Counted from the first letter of the stretch, positions 11,801 to 22,995 are shown. The stretch: DNA of 64,000 nt from Omphalotus guepiniiformis (GCA_028554645.1 JAQOOI010000013.1:620001-684000), one strand, 5' to 3'. Numbers and translations: made by a program. The notes: generated from the sequence alone by a model not told the origin.

Positions 11801-12680
11801 CGTAAGGGCGGTACGGTGGTAAGACTTCTGAAAGACCTTCATCAAAAACGTCAGCAAAATCGTGATACTCTTCCGGAATTCCGGAGAGATCAACAGGTGA
11901 ATGGATAGATGCTGCGTTACCAGTAACGGAGGCAACCGGACGTCCGTAGATCACAATGGGATCTTGTCCAGCTTCCTTGCAAGCCCGTATGAATGCTGCA
12001 GCACCAATAAAAGCAATATCCGGATCCGACGGGTCCGAAATTCTTGCTCCCATTTGCGTGACGGTTGGATATGAGTAGATGGGTTCAAAGGGAAAGTTCG
12101 TCTTCCGAGGACGAGAGGTAGGTGTCGGAGATGCGTCGATGGACGCTACCTCAACCGGAGTTGAAGATGCAGCCTGCGGAATGGGAGATGGAACTGTTTG
12201 ATCAGTGTTTCGGAATGAAATAACTCCTGTGACCCAGTCAACCAACGGGTTGTAGCGGGTGAGAAAGTTGTATCCTAAAACAGCTTTACAAGACGAATCC
12301 AAAGAAGTGACAAAAAAGTCAAGAGACAAGGTCTCCCCGGAAGGAAATTGAACAGGTAAAGTAACAAGCTCTTCAATTAATGAAGAAGCGGTTGAACCAT
12401 CAAGAAGGCGTAGTCGAACCGGAGGAACCGGAGTTACCGGAAGAAAATAATCATGAACAAATTTTGAATCGAGGAAACTATGAGAAGAACCAGAATCAAG
12501 TAACGTAGAAAATTTCAAAAATGAAGTAGACTCATTTTCGGGCTCCCTAACGAGGCCCTTGAGGCCCGAGGAGCTCCGATCGATACAAAGTGGTAATACA
12601 AGTGAATCAGAGTGGTGTAAAAGAGCGGATGCGTTGAGAGTAACCTCGGAGATGACACGATCGTGGCCAACGCAACCCAA
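8874..12680 (-). CDS. pol: E1 Pol: protease, RT, RNase H, integrase, chromodomain
   Basis: Polyprotein of about 1270 residues. Counting from the first in-frame TTG at 12680: aspartic protease LLDSGSSHSF near 61-70; reverse transcriptase from about 310 with VIVYLDDVLIYS (YLDD at 457-460); RNase H with ETDASDYAIAAIL; integrase zinc finger (H-H-C-C, ending SCTVCGRNK), catalytic core with MDFIEQL, TSDRGSEF and ADGQTERANQ (D, D, E); and a C-terminal chromodomain YEIAQIL...YYVQWLGY...EFSWVLADEL. There is no ATG at 12680; the frame stays open upstream into gag, so pol is probably made by a -1 ribosomal frameshift. Oddity: the RT B-motif reads VIPEGLTNAP where most relatives have F-G. Confidence 0.93.
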   Translation of the reverse strand: MGCVGHDRVISEVTLNASALLHHSDSLVLPLCIDRSSSGLKGLVREPENESTSFLKFSTLLDSGSSHSFLDSKFVHDYFLPVTPVPPVRLRLLDGSTASSLIEELVTLPVQFPSGETLSLDFFVTSLDSSCKAVLGYNFLTRYNPLVDWVTGVISFRNTDQTVPSPIPQAASSTPVEVASIDASPTPTSRPRKTNFPFEPIYSYPTVTQMGARISDPSDPDIAFIGAAAFIRACKEAGQDPIVIYGRPVASVTGNAASIHSPVDLSGIPEEYHDFADVFDEGLSEVLPPYRPYDLKIDLEDGAEPPLGRVYPLSAKELEALRTFLDKHLANGFITTSSSKHGAPVLFVPKKNGSLRLCVDFRGLNKITRKDRYPLPLISDLLDAPKKAKIYTKLDLRHAYHLVRIAEGDEWKTAFRTRYGSYEWKVIPEGLTNAPAAFQRFVNEIFADLLDVYVIVYLDDVLIYSDNRADHRKHVREVLRRLRKHGLFCNPNKCVFDSETVEYLGYILSPDGLRMSEEKVKAIVDWPLPRPGRIKDIQSFLGFCNFYRRFIFNYSGIVVPLTRLTRKGIPWKWSEECQHSFDSLKSAFLSAPVLTHWEPDRQIILETDASDYAIAAILSLRMDDGEIHPVAFLSRTLHAAELNYDTHDKELLAIFESFQHWRHYLEGSATPVDVVTDHKNLEYFSTTKVLTRRQVRWSEYLSHFNMVIRFRPGRLGAKPDALTRRWDVYPKEGDSTYATVNPQNLKPIFTQEQLSTSLRATFLEGPVLRASIIMDLDKLHQSIRESLASDPESKAGMSLANDDANKRWTLDNSGQLRLDSRIYVPDSGDLRLQVLRYFHDHPLSGHFGQNRTLEVIRRQYTWPRIREFVRSYVQSCTVCGRNKSRRHRPYGLLQPLPVPERPWDSISMDFIEQLPDSHGFTAILVVVDRASKQAIFIPTFDTITSEQLAQLFVLHVFSKHGVPRHVTSDRGSEFVSQFLRALGKALQMELHYTSGYHPEADGQTERANQTLEQYIRIYCSYQQDDWDELLAIAEFAYNNAPNGSTGISPFFANKGYHPNLSIHPEYDLASDRARQFVVNLDELHTFLRNEITLAQTRYKEQADRRRSSAPEFPIGSEVYLNAKHIRSTRPTAKFSEKYLGPFKILARPSNLAYTLQLPDYLRSVHPVFHVSQLEPAPPNTIPNRTQPPPPPVEVNGEVEYEIAQILDSKLDRRRRKCPLLYYVQWLGYEGTDEEFSWVLADELTAEDYIQDFHVRYPDKPGPLSKLTI

Positions 12681-12694
12681 ATTTCGTGTCGAGG

Positions 12695-12745
12695 CATCTG
12701 GGCTGCGGACTATTTTTCCGACTCCTTCGGAGTCGGTTTGGAGTC
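12695..12745 (-). other. Gag-pol -1 frameshift region of E1
   Basis: The pol frame overlaps the end of gag and lies in the -1 frame. Just before the gag stop the minus strand reads GGAAAAATAG, an A-run that could let the ribosome slip. The heptamer is not a textbook X-XXY-YYZ site. GACTCCGAAGGAGTC just upstream is a perfect short palindrome. Inference only. Confidence 0.45.
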
Positions 12746-14329
12746 CTCCGAAGTTACTTCCGAAGCTCGTCCACGAGCCTCGTTCAACTTCTTCCGCTTA
12801 TCACAATTATCCATAGTATGATTACCTCCACAAAAGAAACATAACTTCAACTTCCGGCGCCTGTCCTTCTCCGCCTGCGTCAACTTCCCATCCTTCCCTA
12901 GCCTATCCGCGTATGGTTTTGGCGTGGTCGAAGAGGAATTTGTCTTGCCGGAGTTAGAACCAGAGCCAGAACCAGAACCAGATCCGGAGTTTCCGGAGTA
13001 CGAGCGGTTGTTAGAGGAAGAGGAGGGCTTGTTGGGATTGCCACTCTTCTTCTTCTGCGAGCCAGATTGTGAAGTGGAGGAGCCACTTCCGGAGTTCCCG
13101 GAGCCTCCACCAGACGTCCGTTGTTCTCGCTGCTTTTCAGCAGAGCGAGCCCAGTAACGAGCATCGATCTTGGTGGCCTCTTTCCGGGTCCCCTGATAGG
13201 TTTTCGGATACTCGATCCGCATTAGTTCGTCCTTAATACGAGATGGCAAACCTTGATAATAGGCCCAACGTAAAGCAGCTTGATCCCAAAGAACCATCGC
13301 TGCGTAGGCTCCGAACTTTACATTGTAATTACGGATCCGATCCGTATCCCTCATTTTGAGCCCACTGAGGCGTTGCTCAGCCTCCGCTTCCATATCATAC
13401 TCTCCGAAATTTTCCATCAGCTCCTGCATGAAGGCCTGATAATTGACCATCCATGCCGGAGGATCGTCCGGATCCGGGTTCAGGAGCTCTGGCTGGAAAT
13501 ATTCCAGAGCTGATCCAGACAAATAAGAGAGCGCGAAAGTGATCTTACGATCGTCCGAAGAGAAATATTGAGGCCGATCTGAGTGGTGAAGAGCCAAGGA
13601 AATGATGAAATTCCGGAGCTTCCGCGGATCCGAGCCGTCAAAAACGTCTGGCTCCTTCAAGCGCGATTTGCTCTCCGGAGCTGCTGATGCCTGTGTATTA
13701 AATGCCCTAGCCATGTTAGTAAAACCAGCCATGCTAGTGGTAAGAAACTCCTGCATCATCCGCCTAAAATCTTCATCACCGGTGCCACCGGTACCCCCGG
13801 AAGGTCCCCCAGGACCTCCAGGACCACCCGGTCCACCGCCACCATTTCCACCTGGTTCTCCAGGCCCGCCAGGTCCACCCGGACCTCCATGGCCTGGTCC
13901 ACCACCATTACCTTCATCGCCTTCTCCAGGATCCCCACCATTACCTCCTATTCCTTCTGGCTGATCCCCAGCCTCTCCTTCCGTCGCCGCTGCGATAATG
14001 TCATCGTCTTCGTCATTCTGCTCTTCAGGAGCAGTATCGGAAACGTCTTCTTGTATCGGTAATACTCCCGGAATTGTGGAAGTTCGACGAGTCGGAGTTA
14101 CTGGAGGATTTCGAAAACCAGGCAAATGACCTGGTGAAAATAATGTTGATAGGACCGGAGGTTGTTGAGAAAGGCGTGAGCCTCGGCTTGGTGAGACGAA
14201 TTCGCTTGCGCGAACTGAGTAAAGACCGGATCTCCGCCGCTCACGAAGAGCATTGGGATCGCGACCTTGGTAAAATGGTGCGTGAGACTGTGAAGCCTCA
14301 AGTAAAGGGTTTGTAGGATGTTGTGACAT
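12710..14329 (-). CDS. gag: E1 Gag
   Basis: 539-residue structural protein starting at the ATG 14329 (MSQHPTNP); in-frame codons further upstream are not ATG. The N-terminal third holds an acidic stretch and a collagen-like Gly/Pro run (GGPGGPG, about 13780-13960). A helical retrotransposon-gag domain follows (LRNFIISLALHHSDRPQYF, YQAFMQELMENFGEYDMEAEAE). The C-terminus is Ser/Gly-rich, then a single zinc knuckle CFFCGGNHTMDNC (C-x2-C-x4-H-x4-C). It assembles the cytoplasmic particle that packages element RNA. Intact. Confidence 0.9.
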   Translation of the reverse strand: MSQHPTNPLLEASQSHAPFYQGRDPNALRERRRSGLYSVRASEFVSPSRGSRLSQQPPVLSTLFSPGHLPGFRNPPVTPTRRTSTIPGVLPIQEDVSDTAPEEQNDEDDDIIAAATEGEAGDQPEGIGGNGGDPGEGDEGNGGGPGHGGPGGPGGPGEPGGNGGGGPGGPGGPGGPSGGTGGTGDEDFRRMMQEFLTTSMAGFTNMARAFNTQASAAPESKSRLKEPDVFDGSDPRKLRNFIISLALHHSDRPQYFSSDDRKITFALSYLSGSALEYFQPELLNPDPDDPPAWMVNYQAFMQELMENFGEYDMEAEAEQRLSGLKMRDTDRIRNYNVKFGAYAAMVLWDQAALRWAYYQGLPSRIKDELMRIEYPKTYQGTRKEATKIDARYWARSAEKQREQRTSGGGSGNSGSGSSTSQSGSQKKKSGNPNKPSSSSNNRSYSGNSGSGSGSGSGSNSGKTNSSSTTPKPYADRLGKDGKLTQAEKDRRRKLKLCFFCGGNHTMDNCDKRKKLNEARGRASEVTSEDSKPTPKESEK

Positions 14330-14363
14330 GATTAATAGCAGCACAGAGAAGAGTTTTAAATAC

Positions 14364-14901
14364 TGTTAAGTCCGTGCGGACTAGAGACGGTAAGAGAGCG
14401 AGGACCTCCGAGGAGGTCCGAGAGAAGGAGTCGAAAGGAACAAGACAGGAGAACCAGGAGCTCCGAATTGCTCCGGCAACAAGACTTCACCCGGTAGGCA
14501 GTATTATTTCGATACTGCCCCCCGTGCTGCACCCGGATTGGAAGTCCGAGGAGAGATGAGAGTTCAGACGAGAAATTCAAGATAGTAGTCCGGAGACTAA
14601 ATTGATTTAAAACTAAAGTATATACAGTATAAGCGTGAAGTATTTATATGAGTATTCTACCGGAGATACTCGGAGTAATAAAACAATAGTGTGAGAAGAA
14701 TGAAACTAAAGAACAATAAGAACATGGAACGTTGGCGACGTTCGGATGTCCGGAGTAGAAAAGAATAATAAAAGCGAATAGGAAAGCGTGAATTTGTAAA
14801 GTGAACCATATGGAAAGATTGAATAGATGTCAGGAAGAAGAAATCAAAGAAGTTCTAGAAACCGGAGGTCTGACCCGGAGTTCCGGCGCATAGCCGTAAC
14901 A
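14364..14901 (-). repeat. E1 5' LTR (element is minus-oriented)
   Basis: 538-bp repeat matching 6427-6964 without visible difference, followed by the GATCC duplication. Only 34 bases separate its inner edge from the gag ATG. No TGG-type tRNA primer site is obvious at the edge (minus strand GTATTTAAAACTC), so self-priming is possible. Confidence 0.93.
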
Positions 14902-14906
14902 GATCC

Positions 14907-17900
14907 ACACGCTGTTCCGCAAAAAGTCGCCTTGATGAAGCGTAACGGCAAAATTGTAGGTCTGTCACAGGTGTACGATTACATCTATAGAGGCGAAACA
15001 CTTGCTCATCTTTCACTCTATGAATGGGCCAGACGCACTCACCGGGTTCCGATGAGCGGTGCCAAGTTCACCGGTTCGCAGTCATCCAGGAAGAAGGCAA
15101 CCCCTGGCTCGACTACCTTGGTTAGACAGTGTTCTGGTGAAGAAAACACACTACACACACCCGATATCTCTTTTGTTTCCATGGACGACTCATTTGCTTC
15201 GAATGATTCAGCTCTGCCTGAGGATGGCAGTGACTGTGAACCATATACCAACGAAGCAACGGATCCGGCGATCTCACCCATACAGCTTCACAAATCGTGT
15301 GCCCGCCTTCACCCGTCTCACCCTTTGCATGAAACACATGCCACGTATTTCAAGAAAGACACTGAGTTTGATGTCGTTAACTTTGTGGGTGCTACACTTC
15401 CAAGACGAGACCAGGGAGATCATGAATACTATTGCTCGGCAATGCTGGCGTTGTTCAAGCCTTGGAGGAGTGGTGGTGATCTGAAAGAAAAGGACTGCAA
15501 TTGGCAGACCGCCTTTGAAAATCACGCATTCAGTGAAAGAGAAAAGGACTTAATGAATAATTTCAACTTACGATACGAATGCCTTGATGCGAGGGATGAT
15601 TATCGGGCAAAACTAAAAGCTGGTGCACAGGAAACGACATCTTGGGACTCTACGTTCAATGAGTGGCTGATGGATAATTCAGCTCCTGACGACGATGTTG
15701 TACATCCAGTGGACAACGAAGAGCTCACATATGAGATTGAAGCTCCAACTGAATCTATGAGTGTTCAAGTGAGCGCTGCATATCGCCGTCAGTTAACTTT
15801 AACAACGGTTATGAAAGTACTGCTCACCTCGTCAGGCTGGTGTGATCCAAAACAAAATAGCACAGATCGTGCACAGGACAGACGTAACGAGCCTCCTTCA
15901 AGGAACTGGTCCGCTGCAGAATGGAAAAAGGCTGTCATGAGAGCACGAGAGGCACTTCTAAACAACAAAGCCAAGAACCTTCCTACACAAATACATCAAA
16001 CTCGACCCGCCCTTTGTCAACCTTCACTGTGTTCTTCTGATCCTGACTGCATTGTGCGGATCACAGACAAAGCGTACCTGGAGCGAGTGTTTGTTTCGTC
16101 GAAGAGTCATACGGACCACGTAAAGGAGTGTTGCGAACAGTTTATGCTCAATCACGAACAAGAGAGAGCTTTCTGTATCGTGGCGAATCACGCAGTGAGT
16201 CCTTACCATGATCAGCTGAGGTTGTACATCGGAGGAATGGGCGGTACTGGCAAATCACAAGTGCTAAAGGCGCTCTCGTATTTTTTGGCGCTGAGGGAGG
16301 AATCTTGCAGATTTACGGTCCTTGCCCCGACTGGGAATGCCGCGGCCTTGCTTGGTGGTTCAACTTATCATTCTGTATTGGGAATAAGTGAACGGACTTC
16401 CAAGAAAACCTTACCGCAGGTCAGAAATCGTCTTCTCGGTATTGATTACATCTTTGTGGACGAAGTTTCCATGATATCTGCATCAGACTTGTATCATATA
16501 AGCGCTCGTTTGGCTATGGCTTTTAACAAAGAAGGTACAGAGTTCGGCGGGATGAACATGATCTTCGCGGGTGACTTCGCACAGCTTCCTCCAGCAATTG
16601 GGACTCCGTTGTACTCTCGTTCAATAGGGTTAGGTCGTACCACCGTCCGCAAATAAGAGGAAGCAATTGGTAAATTGATCTGGCACCGTATAACTAATGT
16701 TGTTATTCTAAGGGAAAATATGAGACAGAATGTTCAATCAACAGAGGATCAGAAGCTGCGTACTGCTTTGGAGAACATGCGCTATCGGAAATGTACGCCC
16801 CGTGACGTTTCGTTCCTAAACTCTCGAGTCAGCGCAAATATGCCTGGCGCTCCCTCCATAAGTGACGATCAATTCAGAAACGTACCTATTATCACCGCAC
16901 TTAACGTACAAAAAGACGAGATTAACCGTCTGGGCTGCGAACGATTTGCAAAGGAAGCTGGCTACCCATTGGTGCATTTCTTTTCTGAAGACATTGCTGT
17001 TTCTCCAACAGACAGAGTGTCAGACAGCAAGCGAGCTACCAAGAAGAATTCACGTAACTTACCAGCGATGACTGACGCTGTCCAGACCCTGCTGTGGTCA
17101 TTAGGCCATTCTTCTTCAGAACTCCATATTGCTTCAAAGTTGTCGCTGTGCATTGGAATGCCGGTTATGATACGTACGAATCTTGCAACTGAGTTGTGCA
17201 TCACCAAAGGGCAAGAGGGCGTAGTCCATGGATGGGTGACAAAAAAAGGATCGAGAGGTCAGACCATGTTGGATATCCTTTTCATCCAGCTCACCAATTT
17301 GCCAGCAGGAAAAACAGTTGAAATTGAAGGATTGCCGGTCAATGTCGTGCCTATGTCCCCCACGTCTAATTCAATGAACATTGTGCTTCCTGATGGCACA
17401 AATCTTCACATATCCCGCAGTCAGGTTGAAATTCTACCGGATTTTGCAATGACAGACTATGCGTCACAAGGCAAAACACGACCATTTAACCCAGTAGACC
17501 TCACAAACTGTAGGGATTTCCACGGCATATACACTGCGTTGTCGAGGAGTGCTACAGCTGATGGTACCCTCATATTGCAAAGTTTTGCCCCACAGAAGAT
17601 TACAGGGGATCAAATACAAAATCTTAAGAACGAGTATCGTGAGCTGGAGATACTGGATGAAATCACAAGGTTGCGCTACCTCGGTAAATCTGACAAGACC
17701 GTCATGGGCCATCATCGACAGGACCTCATAAAGGCGTCCCGTGCGTGGAAGGGCGACTCCTACATCCCCCCTAACGTGCATGCCACAGTAAGATGGAACA
17801 AGAAGGATCCATGGCGTGATTTGGATTTGGAAGAGGAGGCATGGAACATCGTAGCTCGTAAAGCAAAAGCTACTGACGATAATACTGAACATGTGTCAAG

Positions 17901-18957
17901 GAAGAAAGCTTTCAATATAGCAGAGGGCACAATACCAGTCACCGTTAATGCCAACCCTGTAATCCCAGAACCGACGTTGCCAGAGTCTGTGACTGCCCGA
18001 AAACGTCGACACGTGTCTGATTCTTCGAGTGTTCGTGAAGCCAGTGTTCGAGATAGTAAGAAGAGGGTGAGAATCGCCTCCAGGTCGTTATTTTCTTGTC
18101 CAGCTCCCACAACGTCTTCTAGTCCAGCTCGCGTACCAATGGGGCCTCAGTGGAACAGTAATAGCTGTGCATATGATGCCGTCGTGTTTATTTTGTACTC
18201 AATATGGATATCTAACACAGATTGGTGGTCAGCAGCGTTTGGTGAGATTGAAAACGACTTGCTACATGAGCTTACCGATGACTTTCAGTCATGCAGAATG
18301 AACTCAATTGGGATCGAGGAGGTTCGCGATAATTTGCGCAGAAGGTTGGAGCTGATAGATCCTAGATCGTTTGTGCGAGGTGAATACGCTCCGGTCCTAG
18401 GGGTACTTGACAATGTGCTAACATCGGCATCTGCTATATTCACTTCCAAGTATGTTTGTGAGGGAAGTCACACAATTAACCGCGTACCTCAGGCTCTGCA
18501 TAAAGCACTCCTTGACTCCACCCAACCTCACCCTTCAATAGCCGATTGGATCTCCCTGCATCAGCATCCGACGCATCTGCGGTGTACAGAGTGTCTGCGC
18601 CGTGTTTCAATCAAATACTCAGCTGTGTTTCTACCCCCTATACTAGCATTCCAATTGTTGCAGCCTGACCACAATAACGAGACTCTGTACATAAATAGTG
18701 AGTTCATGTTGTCTAGGTCTGACGGTGTTAGCGAAAAATATGTTCTCCGAGGGGTAATCTACTATGGTGCTTACCATTATACGTCACGTGTCGTTGATGA
18801 CAGTAGCGACATCTGGTTCTACAACGGTGTAAGAGGGCCAGCAAACGTGACTTACAACGGTAGTCTTGATGTGCGTGGCTTGAATTTGAGTCAACAAGGT
18901 CAGAGGTCTGCATGCTCTGTCATATACGTGCGTTCTAGTACATGCGAGAGAATGTGA
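14907..18957 (+). pseudogene. Helitron helicase with C-terminal USP-like domain (broken)
   Basis: Continuation of the Helitron protein after E1. It carries a PIF1-type helicase: Walker A GGMGGTGKSQV, Walker B YIFVDEVSM, motif III FAGDFAQLPP, then an in-frame TAA at 16654-16656 (RTTVRK*EEAIGKL) without change of frame. Past the stop, MTDYASQGKTRP and YTALSRS (motifs V and VI) are conserved. After a Ser-rich linker comes a region unlike the helicase: QWNSNSCAYDAVVFILYSIW with a candidate nucleophile Cys codon at 18166-18168, a CTEC pair, and YYGAYHYTSRVV...WFYNG with a candidate His at 18774-18776. This order resembles ubiquitin-specific proteases. The stop at 18957 is natural. One nonsense codon, one frameshift and one insertion inactivate the gene. 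Confidence 0.88.
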
Positions 18958-19190
18958 AGAATGTATATTCTGTTCAGAAAGAACTTAGAAAGTACGCAAT
19001 GCCTTTGTGGTTTCAGATACAGGCCATCCCGTTTCCCGATGCCAAAACAGACAGAAAAATCACACGATAACTAACTCACCTGTGGCATCCTGTCATGTGA
19101 CCATGCAAGCTCGTCTGGCTCATACCACGTCTGTGTGTTCAAACCAAAACCAGGAATCCGAATCGAAGCAAGTACACACTGCAGATATGA
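18958..19190. other. Helitron 3' flank
   Basis: Between the helicase stop and the palindromic element, ending with the TGA target copy at 19188-19190. No gene motif. Sequence continuity resumes at 27079 after the element. Confidence 0.5.
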
Positions 19191-19559
19191 CACTGGGCCC
19201 GATAAAGCATAGTTCCCATGGCATTATGTGAGAAATATGCTGATAATATTTTGAGAATTATTAATGTAAGTCTTGAGATTTATCAAAAACTTATTTTAAA
19301 AAAAATTTCTTAGAGTTATAATATATCTACCATACTTCTACAGTAAGTTCCAGAGGGTAGTATGGTATCTTGAGAGTGTGACAAATTGTCACAATGTAAG
19401 TCTTCCATTAGTCCACCAAGAATTATGGAAGTCTTATTTAAAAAAAATATTATTATAAATTTCTTTGGCTATATACTGGATTTACACTATACATATGGGA
19501 GTATATATCTCTTGCACTGCATATGCCTTACAGTCAAGATATCTCCAGGAACAATCTAA

Positions 19560-21200
19560 TAGAATAATAAAAAACACATGTAATTCTATACTGATCTAAA
19601 CAATAAATATCATTTCAGTTTCTAGGGAAGTATTGAAAATTCATTTGCATAGTTTCAGGAATCTATATATAAGTAATATACATAGTATCATCATATTCTC
19701 ATGAAATTCTCATGAAAGTATTGATATTAGATTATAATACTTTCAGAGAAATATTGAATGTTAGTTTGCATAATTCCACAGATACATTGAAAAGTGGTTT
19801 ACATGGTATCAACATAAATCTGAAGAAGTATTGATTTGTAATTCACATACTGTTATCATACCTCTAGAGAGAAGTATTTAATGATGGTTTACATAGTTCC
19901 AGAAATATATTCAAATTTAATCCATAGAATTACTATGAATTTAGAAAAGTATTAATGATAATTGGCATTATGATTGTTTTAGAGAAATATTGAAAGTTGA
20001 TTTGTACAGTTTCAGTGATCCATTCAAAGGTTGTATTATACATAGTATTAGTATTTCCAGAAAGATCTTGATACTGGATTATGATAGTTTTAGAGAAGAA
20101 TTGAATGTTAGTATGATAACTCTAGAGATACATATAAAAGTAGCATAGAATAAAAATAAATCTAGAGAAGTACTGAAGTATATTCCATATACTGCCACTA
20201 TACTTCCAGAGAAGTAGTATTATTGAATTATCATATTTTCAGAGAGGTATTAGATGATAGTTTACATAGTCCTAGTGGTTTCCATAGATTTACAATAATT
20301 TTAGGGAAGTATTCAAATAAAATCAGCATTGTTTCAGAGAAATATTGAAGGTTGATTTGTATAGTTTCAGTTACTCAAAGGTTGTATTATACATAGTATT
20401 AGTATTTTCAGAAAAATCTTGATACTGGATTATGATAATTTTAGAAAAGAATTGAATGTTAATTTGATAACTCCAGAGATACATATAGAAGTGGTTTACA
20501 CAGTATCAACATAAATCTGGAGAAGTGTTAGTATGTGATTCTTCCATTTTCACACTTTCAGAGAAGTATTAATTATTAGTTTGCATAATTCCACAGAAGT
20601 ATTAATATGTGGTCTACATAATGTCATCATGTCTTAATATCACAGTTCAGAGAAGTATATTAGTTTGCCTAGTTCCAGAGATATACTCACAAGTAAAACC
20701 ATAGTATTATCATAATTTCAGAGAAATATTGATAATAAATTGTAATGGTTTCAAGAAAGAATAATAGTTTGCATAGTTTCAGATATATATTCAAAAGTGA
20801 TTTCTGTAAAATCACCATAATTTTAGGGAAGTATTAATATTGGATTTTCACAAGTCCAGAATAATATTCAATATCAGTTTGCATAACATCACAGAAGTAT
20901 TAATATGCAGTCTACATAGTACCAGCATAAGTCAATAAAGATATTGATATTGAATTACTATAGTTCCAGTGAAGTATTGAATATTAGATTGCATAATTTT
21001 AAGATACTATTTGAAAGTTGTTTCCATAGTATTACTATACTTTCAGAAAAGTATTAATATTGAATGATAATAGTGTCAGAGAAGTAGTGAAATGTGATCT
21101 ACATAGTGTTACCATAGTTCAAGAAAATTATGGATATGTTATTTACATAGTGTTATTGTAGTGTCAGAGAAGTATTGATATTGAATTATCACAATTCCAG
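19560..21200. repeat. Left AT-rich subterminal repeats
   Basis: Degenerate direct repeats built on CAGAGAAGTATTGA, TTTGCATAGTTCCAGAGAT and ACATAGTATCA at irregular 30-70 bp spacing. In CACTA elements subterminal repeats bind the transposase; that role is inferred here. Confidence 0.7.
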
Positions 21201-21204
21201 GGAG

Positions 21205-22995
21205 GTAGCATCATCTAGCAATATCTAGCATCAGCTGGCATCAGCTAGCACCACCTATCAGTAGCTGGCATCAGCTAGCACCACCTATCAGTAGCTGGCA
21301 TTAGCTAGCAGCAGCTATCAGCATCTGTCAGGAGCTGACATCAGCTGACACCAGCTGGCAGGACCTGGGAGCAGCTAGCATTAGCTGATACCAGCTGGCA
21401 CCAACTAGCACCAGCAGCTGACATCAGTGGACATCAGCTAGCATTAGCTGGCATCAGGTGAGAGCAGCTAGCAGCAGCTCAAATCATCTAGCAGCAGCTG
21501 ACATTGGCTGAGACTGGCTAGGAGCAACAAGCAGCAGCTGGCATGAGCTAGCAGCAGCTAACAGTATCTATTAGCAGCTCATATCATATAGCAGCAGCTA
21601 ACAGTATCTATCAGCAGCTCATATCATATAGCACCAGCTGACATTAGATGACATCAGCTGACATCAGCTCAAATTGTCTGGCAGCAGCTGGCCTCAGCTG
21701 ACATCAGGTAGCAGAAGCTAGGAGCAGTGCACATCAGCTAATGTCATGTGGCAGCAGGTGGCATTAGCTAGCAGCAGCTAACATCAGCTCAAATCATCTA
21801 GCAGCAGCTGACATTAGCTGACACCTGCAAGCAGAAGCTACAAGCTGTGCATATCAGCTGGCATCAACTGATACCTGCTAGCAGGAGCTAGGAGCAGTGC
21901 ACATTAGCTGGCACCAGCTGACACTAGCTAGCAAGAGCTAGGAGCAGTGCACCTCAGCTGATGTGGTCTGGCAGCAGCTGGCATCAGCTAGTAGCAGCTA
22001 ACATCAGCTCAAATCATCTGGCAGCAGCTGACATCAGCTTAAATCACCTGGCAGCAGCTGGCATCAGCTGGCATCAGCTGGCATCAGCTGGCAGTAGCTG
22101 TAGTTGACAGTAGTTCTCATCAGCTAGCAGTAGTTGGCAGTAGCTCTCACCAGCTAGGAGTAGCTGGCTCATCAGCTGACACCACCTAGCAGCAGCTCAA
22201 ATCATCTTGTATTAGCTGGGAGCAGCTGAGAGTAGCTATGGCATCAGAGAGCAGCTGGCATCAGCTAGCCACAGGTCAAATCATCTGGCAGCAGCTGACA
22301 ATAGCTAGGAGCAGCTGGGAGCAGCTAGCATCAGCTGGGAGCAGCTGGCATCAGCTAATATCAGCTGGGAGTAGTTGTAACACTAGCTGGGAGCAGCTGA
22401 CACTAGCTGGGATGGCATCAGCTTGCATCAGCAGCTAGCATTAGCTAGCATCAGCTGACACCAGCTGACACCAGCTTGCATCAGCTGACACCAGCTGACA
22501 CCAGCTTGCATCAGCTGGGAGCAGCTACCATTAGCTAGCATCAGCTGGGAGCAGCTACCATTAGCTAGCATCAGCTGGGAGCAGCTACCATTAGCTAGCA
22601 TCAGCTGGGAGCAGCTAGCATCAGCTTGCAGCAGCTAATATCAGCTGGGAGTAGTTGTGACACTAGCTGGGAGCAGCTGGTATCAGCTAGGACCAGCTCA
22701 AATCATCTGGCAGCAGCTAATATCAGCTGACACCAACTTGCATCAGCTGGGAGCAGCTAGCATTAGCTGGCATCAGCTGGGAGCAGCTGATATCAGCTAG
22801 CACCAGCTCAAATCATCTGGTAGCAGCTAACATCAGCTGACACCAGCTTGCATCAGCTGGGAGAAGCTAGCATTAGCTAGGATCAGCTAGGAGCAGCTGG
22901 GAGCAGCTGGCATCAGCTGGTATCAGCTAGCATCAGCTCAAATCATCTGGCAGCAGCTAACATCAGCTGACACCAGCTGGGAGTAGTTGTGACAC
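21205..22995. repeat. Left AGCTG satellite array
   Basis: Roughly 10-bp units around CATCAGCTGG / CAGCTAGCAC, each centred on the self-complementary AGCT, with higher-order blocks such as GGGAGCAGCTACCATTAGCT repeated near 22510-22600. Not protein coding. Confidence 0.88.

Larger units (their letters stand above)
6427..14901 (-). mobile_element. LTR retrotransposon E1 (Ty3/gypsy chromovirus), intact
   Basis: Complete 8475-bp LTR element on the minus strand. Both LTRs are 538 bp (6427-6964 and 14364-14901), begin TGTTAAG and end GTAACA, and look identical base for base. The target duplication GATCC is at 6422-6426 and 14902-14906. Gag and pol are open with no stop or frameshift other than the expected gag-pol junction. 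The polymerase carries all catalytic motifs and a C-terminal chromodomain, placing it with chromoviruses. A spliced plus-strand gene lies between pol and the LTR at 6427-6964. Identical LTRs and intact genes point to a very recent insertion into the Helitron gene. Confidence 0.95.

Noticed and set aside
13602..13964. Plus-strand Pro/Gly collagen-like open frame
   Set aside because: It is the antisense shadow of the Gly/Pro run in E1 gag.
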